From NCBI GenBank assembly GCA_012861695.1, contig JAAOOA010000442.1:62001-126000 (forward strand): 64,000 nt of DNA, given 5' to 3'. The notes under the pieces were generated by a model, which was not told where the DNA came from, searched no databases, and saw only the letters and a program-made list of their open reading frames with translations. The translations under genes were made by a program, and so were the position numbers. The first letter of the stretch is position 1, and every line of letters starts with the position of its first letter. Of this stretch, positions 12,201-23,508 are shown piece by piece. This stretch comes from Trematomus loennbergii (Eukaryota > Chordata > Actinopteri > Perciformes > Nototheniidae).

Positions 12201-14119
12201 GGCATGCTGTTTAGCGCTTTATACATACATTTGACTTACTTGCTGTTCTGTTGCAGGGCGACCCGGGCCAGAGGGGGGGGGAGCGCCGAGGGGGGAGCCG
12301 GGACCCCGAGGAGACCCGGGAGCCAGGGGACCCTCGGTGGGTGGAGACATACACACACATTAGTATATATTCACATTGAAGGCTGAAGAGAAGCAGCGTT
12401 TATGACATGAGTTTGTCTTCTATAACTCAGTTTTGCTCTAGTTTATTGGCATTATTTAAAGATTTGCTAATTAAGGATTGGTCATACTTCTTCCATGATA
12501 CTGGAGCGACAAAGCTGAAGTCTCTGATTTAAGTCTGCCTAAGTATGGATGACGATCCACTTTTTACTGTCTGATAATATAATGCAACCTCATGTATCGG
12601 CCAATACTATCGAATACATCTTTTGTGTTCCTCTCTTACACGACTCATATTTTAATAATACATTTGTATGGATGCAGTTTTCTGTGTGAAACAAATATTG
12701 TACTTCCCTAAAGGCAGAAATGCAAAGCCCACAACCCATTAATGCAACACTACTGCTTGTTTTTATTGACTTTTACTCAATTTTGATGAGTCAACATCCA
12801 AGGTGATTCATTTTGTGCCAACTTTTATGTGTACAGATGTATACATCTATGTAGTTTAACAAATAATTTATAATTCCAGTTCAAAGTACGGAGCTTTGCT
12901 AATCCCTACTAACGAGCTACCTGTTTTGTCAACATTTTTTACATTGACTGAAATAAATGCTTGTCTTTAGGGGCTGAAGGGATCCAGTGGATCTTCAGGA
13001 CGGCTCGGTCATCCCGGTTCTGCAGGACGGTCCGGGCTGACTGGAGATCCTGGACTACCTGGACAAGGTGAGGGACAGCGGGATCAAAAATATGCCTCTG
13101 AATTGATCTACGATACTTTGTCATAGGTTCACAATACCAATACAAATCATAATATTAAAAAAAAGGATCATTAGACTTAATTAAGCAGATCACATTACAC
13201 GTAGGGGTCATTCATTAGAAATTGTCTAACACAAGTGAGTAATGTGAGCACAATGACATTTGTGTTTTTTGTTACTTAAAGGTGGGGTAGGTAAGTTTGA
13301 GAAACCGGCTCGAGATCGCTAGAATTTGAAAATACACAGCCGGAGAAAATCTGCTACTTCCTTACAGAGCCCCTCCTCCAACACACACGAACGCGCACAT
13401 GACCAATGAGGGCACGAGATAAGTTTGCACAGATGGAAGGCTGGCAGGCAGGTAGGCCATCCAGTTATTTTAGCCGGGCCGGCTCAGATGATTGGTCGTG
13501 CTTTTTACAGTACACGGCTTCCACAGATGACATTTTTTTATGGATTTTTTGTCAAAGCACTTAAGATATTCATTGCTATCGGGATGTTAAGAGCATTCCA
13601 TGGAATATAACAAAAAGTGTATCTCGACCGGTTTCTCAAACTTACCTACCCTACCTTTAAGTGGAAATAGTCCAGTATTTCCCTAAAAATAAACACAGAT
13701 CAGAGCAGGAAACATATCGGTTGTTGATGATTTTATAAGCCCACATCTTGATTAACAATGTCTCTTAATTTTAGTAAAGGTAAGGTAAGGATTGGTTAGA
13801 TGTTGCATTCAGGGACAAATGCTTTACACTAAACACCTGGTTTGCTTGTAAAGAATGAAAACACAAATATAAGGAAGAGATTAGTGAGCAAGAACAAAAA
13901 AATACAGTTAAAAGAAAAAACTTAAATAATAAATGTTTGATTATTATTCTATGGTGTTTCAGATCAGCTCTTGTTATTTGATCTGTTGTGTTGCAGTGTA
14001 CGTCCTGCCGGGCCTGCAGGGAGACGCAGGAGAGGGAGGAGCTGCAGCAACATGCAACTGTTCACAGGGAGAGAGAGCTAAACCATCGATAGACAAGGTC
14101 CAGACGGTCAGTGACACGC

Positions 14120-14175
<56 letters not shown>

Positions 14176-14954
14176 ACACACTCTTACTGAATTCTTGCTG
14201 TGTGTGTTCAGATCTTCCTGGCGGACGGAGAGAGGCAGATGAGGAGGCTGAGGGGGAAGAACGTGATGGTTCTGAGGACCGACAGGAACGCTCTGTTCAT
14301 CTACTCTGACTCCCAGTGGGTCAACGTACTGGTAAATACTGCTGGAGATCAATAAAGACACTGAGATATAACTCCAGAACATCACTACAGTTAGATAAAT
14401 AAGTGCGTATCTTCCCATTAACTAGGTTGAGTCGCCTTTTTAGTAATAAACCCCTGTGCCTCACTAGTGACAATGGTGTTATGTAAACAAACTGGTATTT
14501 AAAATTCATAAAAATCAATAATTAATATGTCGTAGTTGTTATCATGACATGGAAATAATATTAATACCTAACATTTTCCTAGCAGTTTGGGAAGACTTTG
14601 TCCTCTATGGGTTATTCTGATTATTTGACACACTATATATGATTTTTTTCACATTTTCAACATACTTTACTGTGGCTTTAAGACTAAACTATGACCTTTT
14701 TAAAATATTTTCCACATACGCATGACTTGTTCATACTTTCAAAGAAACTGTAAATAATGGATATGTTTTTTTTTTAAAGTGATCCTTAAGGTTTACCCAA
14801 TTGTACAAGTGGAGCTGGAGGACACTGACCTTAACATGTTCAGAATGAGAGATGGATGTTTAATTTAATGACTTTATTCTATTCACCCTCATCAACTCTT
14901 CCTGTTCTGTCTCATGCTGCTTCCTGATTGGACCAGGAGGATTCCAGACACTGA
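9251..14954 (+). CDS. Short collagen with ColQ-like C-terminal trimerisation domain (14 coding exons)
   Basis: Exons: 9251-9320, 9545-9567, 9689-9730, 9884-9910, 10009-10080, 10580-10645, 11175-11201, 11707-11751, 11841-11876, 12257-12336, 12971-13067, 13997-14106, 14212-14331, 14937-14954. All have AG/GT borders and the phases agree, except the 80-nt exon at 12257, which is one base short within a G run. The product is about 277 residues. A signal peptide (MLTQLVLAALLSG) and a short linker precede roughly 150-170 residues of interrupted Gly-X-Y helix. A CNC motif and a C-terminal segment IFLADGERQMRRLRGKN...FIYSDSQWVNVL then precede the stop. That segment resembles the region just after the helix in the acetylcholinesterase collagenic tail (ColQ). 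However, the ColQ proline-rich attachment domain and cysteine-rich tail are absent. Secreted homotrimer formation is inferred; I cannot name the gene. Confidence 0.82.
9574..9650. repeat. (CA)n/(GCAC)n microsatellite in a collagen intron
   Basis: CA repeats with embedded GCAC units, starting seven bases after the donor at 9567. Confidence 0.95.
10911..11045. repeat. Teleost interspersed-repeat fragment in collagen intron
   Basis: GGCAAGGCAAGGCAATATTATTTATAGC followed by CAACACAAAGTGCTTTACA is a common fish retroposon-tail style. Class not assigned. The rest of the collagen introns show little else apart from the elements listed separately. Confidence 0.45.
12257..12336 (+). CDS. Collagen exon with a one-base frame fault in a G run
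   Basis: Every neighbouring helix exon is a whole number of codons. This one is 80 nt. The 5' part reads GDPGQRGG and the 3' part, one frame over, reads GEPGPRGDPGARGPS, both collagen-like. The switch lies in the nine-G run at 12272-12280. A missing G, as an assembly error or true frameshift, is the simplest reading. Confidence 0.8.
13280..13656. mobile_element. TTAA-flanked miniature transposon, copy 1
   Basis: The 377-bp element has near-perfect terminal inverted repeats, AGGTGGGGTAGGTAAGTTTG at the left and the inverse at the right, and TTAA on both flanks (13276-13279, 13657-13660). The interior has no coding capacity. A second copy in the opposite orientation lies at 23035-23415. Ends and TTAA duplication suit a non-autonomous piggyBac-superfamily element. 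It sits in the intron between the 12971 and 13997 collagen exons. Confidence 0.85.
14113..14181. repeat. (GCAC)n(CA)n microsatellite in a collagen intron
   Basis: The tract fills most of the 105-bp intron between the last two large collagen exons. Confidence 0.95.
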
Positions 14955-15074
14955 GCCCTCTCCATCAACACCCGCTGAAGGGCTCTTGAGCAAAAACCTA
15001 AACCCAAACACTTCCAGGTGTAGACATGTATCATTTAGTGAATGTAAAGGTTAATGACCATTTGCCGATGTTTG

Positions 15075-15080
15075 AATAAA
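15075..15080 (+). terminator. Polyadenylation signal of the collagen gene
   Basis: AATAAA lies 121 bases after the collagen stop at 14952-14954, fitting a short 3' UTR. Confidence 0.55.
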
Positions 15081-15595
15081 GGTTTGCCTGTCCTCTGTAC
15101 ATCTCCTTAAGAATGTATTGTAAATATATATTGCAGTAGGCTCTAACTCTAACATTTCTTATTATTATTTACACATGCATGTGTTTAAACAATGTTTTTC
15201 TATAGTGTTTCTCTTTTGGAACACTAACAACTTAACAATGTTTTCCGTTTAATGTATAATTTCTCTGAATAGTTTTATGAATCGAGAAAGCTTTTCTAAA
15301 AAGATATCACCCATTATATGCTGCTGCATTGATCTCACAGAAGGAAAACTAAAGTTCAGATTACTGTCTCTTGGATTAATAATAAACTGTCATAATATTA
15401 GGTCTTCTGTTATATCGTCTCCATTTGTCTTTCAGGGATGTATCAATATAATGTGTATGTGTGTGTGTGTGTGTGTGCAAACATTTGTGAGGTTGTAGTT
15501 TGAGGTGGATTTTCAACATGCTATACTATAACTTCTTTCATATTTTTCTACTTAATAAACAGAATTCTTTCAAATGTTTGACATGCTGCTATGCT

Positions 15596-16135
15596 ATGGA
15601 GGCTGTGGCTCAGTGGGGTAGTGTGCTGGTTCAATCCCCACTGCAGTCACCATGCCTCTGGGTGTTTCTCAATGTCGAGGATGCTTCCTTGGTAGGACAT
15701 GTCCCTCCGAGTCAGGTCCTTCAGAGGCGAGGCAAGAATCCTTCCTAGCCTCGGAAAACGAAGAATGGTGGAACAGGCTAACAGGTGTGTCATATGCGAG
15801 GCCCGCCTTAAATGGAGTGCGATTTCCGCCAAAGATTTGGAAATTGGTCCGTGCGCAAAGCATTGTGGGGATTTTAAGACCCGGAGGATACACATGTGCA
15901 GCCTCGAAATTTCCCGCAACGAAGGACGCCGGCCTCGGTAGAATTCCAAGGATCCTGGACATTGGAACAGTCCTTCGGCGGCACTCGATGACGTAGCATC
16001 CTTGAAATAGTGGCTCTGGAGCAGCCTTCCTTGACATTGAGAAACACCCTCTGTGTCCTTGGGCAAGACACTTCCCTTCAAATAGCTCCAGTGGGAATTG
16101 CCCACAGTATTGAGTTGATGTAAGCCACTTTTGGG
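15596..16135 (+). mobile_element. tRNA-derived SINE interrupted by a transposon
   Basis: The head carries an A box (TGGCTCAGTGG, 15606-15616) and a B-box-like GGTTCAATCCC. The body resumes after the insertion with TGTGTCCTTGGGCAAGACAC and ends ...GTAAGCCACTTTTGGGTAAAA. Removing 15660-16052 restores a continuous SINE body. Confidence 0.75.
15660..16049. mobile_element. Miniature DNA transposon nested in the SINE
   Basis: The 390-bp element has inverted ends: GGGTGTTTCTCAATGTC at the left and GACATTGAGAAACACCC at the right, with similarity extending through AGGA/TCCT blocks. TCT flanks both sides (15657-15659, 16050-16052). A 3-bp duplication and GGG ends suggest PIF/Harbinger, but the class is not proven. 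Open frames on both strands show no domain. Confidence 0.75.
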
Positions 16136-16212
16136 TAAAAATGTTTAACTTATTGACATGTAATGACTTTTTTTTACATTTTCAACATACTATACTACAC
16201 TTTACTTCACTC

Positions 16213-16300
16213 AGGGTTCTTACACCTTTTCCAAAGTCAAATTCAAGCACTTTTCAAGCATTTTCAAGGTGCATTTGAAGCTTATCAAGCATCTTACAGC
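16213..16300 (+). mobile_element. Fragment of CAGGGTTCTTAC repeat
   Basis: CAGGGTTCTTACACC followed by TTCAAGCACTTTTCAAGCATTTTCAAGG is the same repeat type as the 120-bp units at 35191-35574 and is related to the ends at 54884-55315. From 16300 to 16950 I see no feature. Confidence 0.5.
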
Positions 16301-17116
16301 TGTTGTAAATTACATATTTATATACACATACTTATCCTCAAATAATTATTTCCCTACCTCACATTAAATCAGATGTTCTTTATGCTATAAACAACCAAAT
16401 GCGTGTTTCGTGATAGCATTCTACATGAGGATGATACATTAAAGAAAAAGAAAACAAAGTGTATATTTCAAAATGAGTGACCCATCTGTAAGTAGACTGG
16501 GCATCCCATATAACCTGGCTGAGCCGATATACAACAATCAGCCAAATAACTTTCAATACATTCTTTATTAACATGTTGGAGGTCCTTAGGTTGGCAGTAA
16601 ACATAAGGCTCTCCCAGGTTAGGCCAAAGGGTGCATTATATGCACACATATACTGTATAAACTCAAAGATTAATTTTCCAATCAGCAATCAGAAATTATG
16701 CAAATCAAATCAACTTTCAATCAGTCTTTGAGCTCCTTGAGTTGAAAAAGCAAACCAAAAACCTGCACAGAACACTGCACTGAATCATTCAAGGTCAGGC
16801 TAAACAGCATACTGCCTATCAGGGAGTGTCTTTCAGTTCCTTGAGTTTGTCCGTTAGCTGTCTCTCCAAAGTCTCCAGATGTCTTTCCTTTTCCTTAGCA
16901 GCTCTTCCAAGGCCATTGGGCTTGGAGATGAAGCTTAATTTTCTTTTTATGCAACTGTGTACTACTTCTACTCCACTACAGTTCAGAGGTACATGGTGTA
17001 CTTTACTTACCTACATGTATTTAATATCTTTAGTTACTTTACAGATGAATGATGTGAAATATAATCACGTGTTAAATCAGACTTTAGTTCCACCTGGAGT
17101 AAATTCACAAGCTACC

Positions 17117-18022
17117 CTGCAGTATACAAAGTCATTCAAACTAGCTGCACCTTACCAGCTTTGAGAACACTTTCATGATCAATCATTATAAAACATATCA
17201 TATATATATCTGAAATGGAGCCTCACTGACCTTTGAGATATCACCCTCTTTCAATCCCAAGAAAACATTCCTCATCAAAGACACATTCACCTCCGACAGA
17301 CTTTCACTTGTGGACTAGAGTTATCCTGTGGATGAACTCAAGAAACACTATCTCCCGCTACAAGGCCTTCCCCTTCCCTCTTTTCCAAAGTGCAGCCTCT
17401 CCTACTAATAGGTGCAGATAACTTTCACCTCATTACCCCAACCAAAAGAGTCTCTTTGGGTCCACAGGGGGCACCAATAGCCCTCCAGCTAGGTTCAAAT
17501 ACAAGATCTCACTCCTCACCCATCAGTGCATCCACGGGAACGCTCCTTCATACCTCAAGGAACTACTCTCCTCACAAACCTCCACACGCAACCTCCATTC
17601 TACAACCAACCATCTGCTTCCCCCCCCCCAGGACCAAACTCCGCACCATGGGGGGGGGCTTTCTGTTCACCTGAGGAATTCCCTCCCAGACAAACTGAGG
17701 ACTCCACAGACCACTGACTCCTTTAAGAAGGGCCAAAAAAACGCTCTTTTTTTTTTAAAGCCTTTTATTAAACTTGTGTTTCTTTAAAAAATATATATAT
17801 TATGCCCTTGTAGCACTTTGAGATTACTTTAGCAATGAAAGGTGCTTTACAAATAAAATGCATTATTATTATTATTATTATCATTAGGTTGGACACTCCA
17901 AGGGCCTCCCATATTCGGGAGCCATCGGATGCCCCCAGATTCTCTTCACCCCAACTTGAACCCCTGATGCCGAACTCAGTCGTCAGGTGGAAAATCTATG
18001 GCAAATAGTTGTCCTCCCCTTT
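17117..18022 (+). repeat. Duplicated block A with L2 LINE 3' end
   Basis: Direct copy of 19991-20820. It contains a fragment of the TACTT-rich dispersed repeat (to about 17215), then an L2-like reverse-transcriptase 3' end whose broken frame reads YKISLLTHQCIHGNAPSYLK and SLPDKLRTPQTTDSFKKG. A tail GGTGCTTTACAAATAAAATG followed by ATT repeats ends the LINE at about 17880. About 140 bp of further shared sequence follows. The coding part is decayed. Confidence 0.75.
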
Positions 18023-18177
18023 GTTGGGAGTCGGGAGGGCTGATAATTTATTCCGGCAAATTACTCAGACCTACTAATTGACCTAACAGAAGTTATTGAG
18101 TCTATGTACGTTTACTGCTTGGCTCAGATCCACCAACGTCAGCAAGATCTCACCTCTACTAACTCCTGAAGAACCAG

Positions 18178-19236
18178 GGCCGATACTACGAAGCAGGATT
18201 TTTGCTTAGCGAGCTAACTTCCTGGATTTCCGGTCCTACGACGCTGGTTCACTTCTTAGCGGCTAGATAACTTATTCTGAACGGCTAGCCTCCGGAGCAG
18301 GATAGGTTCCAGGATAAAAGCACTGCCTGCTGACCAATCAGAGCTCAGTGTGCAGAGTTTAAAGCTATCCATTCATATGACAGGAGAAAGGAAATACAGT
18401 TTAAACTGCCGTTGCAGGAAAGACGGCCGGCCAAATCACCGACTGTGTGAACGTGAAAATGAATAGAATATCACCTCCCATCTTCAGAGCAATCTGACTA
18501 TTATAACATTAGCGTTAAGAAAGCTTACTTAAATATCTGCCACAACATAAGTAACCGGATCAGAGTAACATTAAGTACAGTCCGCGGCACTGTGAGTGCA
18601 GACGTCGATGTGTCCCATTATCATTCATATCATATCACATCATAATGTATCATATATTTCCTTATTTGAGTCAGCTTCTTGAGCCGTATCTGGCCGTGCA
18701 ACACTCACAGTGTCACATACTGTATGCAGAAGTATTATTTTAAGCAACACATTAAGTTGACGAAACACTCGAGTCAAATGTAATTAAAGTCAGATCCACT
18801 CGTGTCTTGGACGGGGCAGTGATTTCATAAACCTGTTAATGTACGCATTCAAACGCTTTTTCTTTTACCAGCTGTATTCACCTTGCAGGTGCAGCAATGT
18901 GGCTTTTATCCTGGATAAAGTGTTTAAGTCATGGATGTTTAAAGTTTAACTTCTTCATATTTGACTAATATTATAGTTAACTTTCATTCAGGAAGTATGA
19001 CGCTGCGCTGTCAGAACGCTTCTCCATGTTTGAGATTGGTCGAATGCTCCAGATACCACCCATTTTATGTGAACGCGCACCTAACTAGATAGGACACGGC
19101 TGGCTTGAGCGATCGAGTTGATAGCCAGCGTCGTAGGACAGTTTAGCGAGAGCAGGTTTTTTTTGGATTTAGTCAACCGGATAACTCAAAAAACATATCC
19201 AGGATATGTTGAACACGATTCGTCGTATACCCCCCA
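18178..19236. mobile_element. Putative Harbinger-type non-autonomous element
   Basis: The left side GGGCCGATACTACGAAGCAGG and the inverse of the right side GGGGGGTATACGACGAATC are imperfect inverted ends. TCCTACGACGCTGG recurs inverted near 18230 and 19130. No open frame of note. Between this element and 19990 I see only unassigned sequence. Confidence 0.4.
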
Positions 19237-19990
19237 GGTTCAATTAACTGCTGTTTAAATTCTGACGACCCACTAAATCTGTTTAAGCGATCCCGAAGGA
19301 TTTTGATATCAGTAATGAGGTGTGGCCCTACCTAAGTGTGAGTGTGGCAGTGTGCATTTCGTACCTTTAAGCAGGAGAGGAGAGCGCAGATGTCTTTTAA
19401 GTTGTCCCAATCCAAAAGGTGGGATCAGTTTATTTGAAGAAAAATTGGTCCACACGTATACAGGGTTTTTACCTTCTCTCATTACAACATTACAATCATA
19501 CTAAACATATCATGCGGTGGTCATTTTCTAATCTAAAACCTTAATTCATAGTTTAGACATTAAAGTCTTCCGACAAAATCCAACGGAATTTCCTCACAGA
19601 TCGCCGGGGTTAACATCCACACCCTATGGCCTGATTTAAGCAATAGTTACCAAGTTTGAGAGAACCTTACCGAGGCCAAAACCCAGCTCTCCAGGGAGAG
19701 TGCTTTACCAGGAGAGAGTATACCAGGGGAACCCCCCCCCCTCCTTGTGTACTGCTGTGAGGGAAGCAACTGCTCCTCTCTTATCAGTGACACCCATAAA
19801 CCATAATAGGCCTTACACTCAATTTAACAAACAACTTTTGTTAAATTGTTTTGTTTACACTGTAAATATAGAAAACAATCAAATATGAAGCATTTTTATT
19901 TTTGGGTTATACAAGAATATAATTGATTGTATTTGATTATAATTAACTTTCGTTTTAAGTATTAAACCTAATATGGAGATCTCAACACTA

Positions 19991-20820
19991 CACTGCAGTA
20001 TACAAAGTCATTCAAACTAGCTGCACCTTTACCAGCTTTGAGAACACTTTAATGATCAATCATTATAAAACATATTATATATTATTCTGAAATGGAGCCT
20101 CAGTGACCTTGAGATATCATCCTCTTTCAATCCCAAGAAAGCATTCCTCCTCAAAGACACATTCACCTCCGACAGACTTTCACTTGTGGACTAGAGTTAT
20201 CCTGTGGATGAACTCAAGGAACACTATCTCCGCCTACAAGGCCTTCCCCTTCCTCTTTTCCAAAGTGCAGCCTCTCCTACTAATAGGTGCAGATAACTTT
20301 CACCTCATTACCCCAACCAAAATAGTCTCTTTCGGTCCACAGGGGGCACCAATAGCCCTCCAGCTAGGTTCAAATACAAGATCTCACTCCTCACCCATCA
20401 GTGCATCCACGGGAACGCTCCTTCATACCTCAAGGAACTACTCTCCTCACAAACCTCCACACGCAACCTCCATTCTACAACCAACCATCTGCTTCCACAG
20501 ACCACTGACTCCTTTAAGAAGGGCCTAAAAACCTTTCTTTTTTTAAAGCCTTTTATTAAACTTGTGTTTCTTTAAAAAAAAAAAGAAGTATATTATGCCC
20601 CTTGTAGCACTTTGAGATTACTTTTAGCAATGAAAGGTGCTTTACAAATAAAATGCATTATTATTATTCTTATTATTATCATTAGGTTGGACACTCCAAG
20701 GGCCCCCCTATTCAGGAGCCATCGGATGCCCCCCAGAGTCTCTTCACCCCAACTGGAACCCCCGATGCCGAACTCAGTCGTCAGGTGGAAAACTATGGCA
20801 GATAGGTGTCCTCCCCTTTC
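19991..20820 (+). repeat. Duplicated block B with L2 LINE 3' end
   Basis: Second copy of the block at 17117-18022, in the same orientation and with the same dispersed-repeat/L2 junction. It lacks a segment present in block A around 17620-17695. The LINE tail ends at about 20690 and the shared flank at 20820. Confidence 0.75.
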
Positions 20821-20879
20821 AGAAGAGCAAGGCATCACCAGATCCAAGCGCCCCTCCAGTCCAGTGGACCCCCTTCCAG

Positions 20880-21065
20880 CAGCTCATTGACCGGGTCCTG
20901 CGTCCCACTCTCAGTATGCAGATATCCGGATGACTACATCGTTCAAAGTGAGTGTTGGGGCAGGTAAAGGCGGGGCTCCAAGCTAACCTGAAGAAGAGTG
21001 AGTTGGGGTATCTGGGGTCGATGGAGTCTCCTCTTTGGTGCCGGGATGGGTGGGAGGTGGTGGTA
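20880..21065 (+). pseudogene. Possible decayed retrotransposon reverse-transcriptase fragment
   Basis: The segment reads YPDDYIVQ in one frame and GQVKAGLQANLKKSELGYLG in another. This recalls the YxDD box and following region of Gypsy-type reverse transcriptase. It is short and out of frame, so the call is weak. Confidence 0.25.
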
Positions 21066-21540
21066 GGTAGCAGCAGGTGTATGTGCAACACATCTTTCTT
21101 CTTAAGAAAAGCTTTAAGTACAATTGATTGTTTTTGTTCATTTCATATTGAGGAGAGCTAACAGGAAGTCTCTCATCAGCTGCAGCCTTCTTCTTTATTT
21201 TCCAAAATGCCTCCACGCTCCTCTTCACGTCTCAAACTCGCCCCGTGATGAATAAACTGAGAACAAATAAACCTGAGCTGCAGATTTGTCTGGAACACCA
21301 GAAAAACGTGTTGAAACCTCAATAAATAAACTTCACACGGTACGACCTCTCACCTTTCTGTGTGTCTTCACTTCCTGTCACCTGAGAGGAGAAGAGAGAG
21401 AGAGAGAGAATAATGATGATAATAAACAAGAGAAACAGCCAAATGATAGAGAGAAAGAAGAGTGTTGTTTTCCTCTGAGGTCACGCTCCATTAAAGAGTT
21501 TACTATCTTGATGAATGGAGGATATGGTTTCAGTACTCAC

Positions 21541-21588
21541 AGGTCTTCTGGATCGTGGCTCTGATCGGTCTCTCACTCATCTCCGATC
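21541..21588 (-). CDS. Small candidate exon downstream of the NLR LRR exons
   Basis: A 48-nt segment lies between CTCTACAG| and ACCT|GTGAGT on the minus strand. One frame is open (SEMSERPIRATIQKT). It might be a terminal-region NLR exon or the start exon of a neighbouring gene. No B30.2 domain was found nearby. Confidence 0.22.
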
Positions 21589-21770
21589 CTGTAGAGATGA
21601 ACACAATCCAACAGTTTAGATCCAGTTTAAAATAAGTGTTAGTTCTTTGAGTCAGCTTCAGAGTCCTGATCTCATGCTTTACATCCCATCATATCTTCTC
21701 TGCAAACACTACGACTGCCTGCCACAGCTCTCAGCTGCATGACAGGAAGTAACCAGTCATTGGTCTAGAA

Positions 21771-22321
21771 CAGGGGGGTCCAAACTTTTTCACCGAGGGC
21801 CACATACAGAAAAATATATAAAGGTCTGGGCCGCTCTCTAGAGGTATGTTGCCTCATAAGTTCAGTTATAAGTCAGGAAACTCAATCAAATGAAGGTAAA
21901 GGATGCTTGTTACTTGAAGATGCTTTAAGAAACAAAACAGCTCTCAGCTCTCCAGAGGGTTTACTTATTCTGTCAGCAGCTCATTCCTTTAAACAGGAGC
22001 TTCAGATTGATTATAATTACAGGAAATATGAAGGGTTTATTTCACGCTTGTTATAAAATAAGTTATTGGGCTTTTTTCTTATCAAGTTAGATTTGTTAGA
22101 AATGTTTTCAGCTTTAATTGACTGAATTTATTTTAAAGGTGGGATTATTAACACATGAATACTACTGTGTAATATATGTGTACATATATATTTAAGAAGT
22201 ACAATACAAGACAAGCACAGAAGTTTCTTTGTGGGCCATATTTCATTATACTTTCAGAATTTGCTGAGGGCCGATTCCGAGGGCCGCATTTGGCCCCCGG
22301 GCCGCAGTTTGGACACCCCTG
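21771..22321. mobile_element. hAT-type non-autonomous transposon
   Basis: Starts CAGGGGGGTCCAAACTTTTT and ends GCAGTTTGGACACCCCTG. The 8-bp flanks GTCTAGAA (21763-21770) and GGCTAGAA (22322-22329) agree at seven positions, as expected for a hAT target duplication. The GGGCC-rich arms (GAGGGCCACAT, GGGCCGCATTTGG) are typical of this kind of element. 551 bp, no coding capacity. Confidence 0.85.
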
Positions 22322-22569
22322 GGCTAGAAACTAAAAACATCCCATAAGAACAGACTACCTTTCCCACTCTTCTGTAAAACCCCATATGTCTGTTAGAGAG
22401 TTGATTACTAAAGTGTGGCTTTGCATGTTCAGCTGGCCTTCTATAGTTGATGGAAGAATGAAAGAGCCTGCAGTCAGTGGGTAACATCACTGATCTGTTT
22501 CCCCAGTGAGAGAAACACCTCCCTGTGGTTCATACAATACTGCTGAACCAGCAGAGACCCCTTACTGAC

Positions 22570-22732
22570 CAGGAGTCTCCAGTCTGCAGTCTGGACTCTC
22601 CAGAAGATCTCTCAGCAGCTTCTCTGAATCCTGCAGCTTGTTGCCTCAGGTCCAGCTCTCTCAGATGGATGTTGGACTTCAGAGCTGAGGCCAGAGCAGA
22701 ACAGCTGATCTCTGACAAACTGCAGCTCCAGT
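22570..22732 (-). pseudogene. NLR LRR cassette exon, shortened and frame-broken
   Basis: 163 nt instead of 174. It begins in frame ([26 protein letters not shown]), but the second half is in another frame, where [15 protein letters not shown] would be read. The net 11-nt loss breaks the reading. The donor CTG|GTCAGT remains. Confidence 0.75.
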
Positions 22733-23034
22733 CTGAATAAAGAAAACATGATGAGGATACAAATCTGTTTATAATCAGATGTGTTACTCAACATTGAAAT
22801 GAATGGGAACAAAAACATGTCTTCTTCAGAAAGTCAACTTTATCCTGTAAAACTAATATTACTTCAGATGAACTTTATTCAGACGTTATCGTTTACTAAA
22901 TATTAAAAACATAGATTTACTTTTACAACTAACATCTATTACAGTTCCTTTAAGAATCAGTCAACATTATCTCTGCAGTTCTTACTTTAGTACCTACAAA
23001 TGAAAGTATGAATAAAAGAACATTTACAACTTAA

Positions 23035-23415
23035 AGGTGGGGTAGGTAAGTTTGAGAAACCGGCTCGAGATACACTTTTTGTTATATTCCATGGAATGCT
23101 CTTAACATCCTGATAGCAATGAATATCTTAAGTGCTTTGACAAAAAATCCATAAAAAAATGTCATCTGTGGAAGCCGTAGTACTGTAAAAAGCACGACCA
23201 ATCATTTGAGCCGGCCCGGCTAAAATAACTGGATGGCCTACCTGCCTGTCAGCCTTCCATCTGTGCACAAACTTATCTCATGCCCTCATTGGTCATGTGC
23301 GCGTTCGTGTGTGTTGGAGGAGGGGCTCTCTAAGGAAGTGGCAGATTTTTTCCAGTTGTGTATTTTCAAATTCTTGCGCACTCGAGCTGGTTTCTCAAAC
23401 TTACCTACCCCACCT
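23035..23415. mobile_element. TTAA-flanked miniature transposon, copy 2
   Basis: 381-bp relative of 13280-13656 in the opposite orientation, with AGGTGGGGTAGGTAAGTTTG ends and TTAA at 23031-23034 and 23416-23419. It lies in the NLR intron between two LRR exons. Confidence 0.85.
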
Positions 23416-23508
23416 TTAATGGATGTAAGTTAATGATGTAGAAGAATCAGGTTGAATAACTAATGAAACATGAGATCTCCAGCAGTAACAGAGAGTCAGT
23501 GAACTGAC

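Noticed and set aside
15647..16105. Overlapping 114-152-codon frames on both strands
   Set aside because: They lie inside the nested miniature element and SINE; no transposase or other domain.
20103..20528. A 141-codon plus-strand frame
   Set aside because: It is part of a decayed L2 LINE 3' end; the real L2 frame is a different, broken one.
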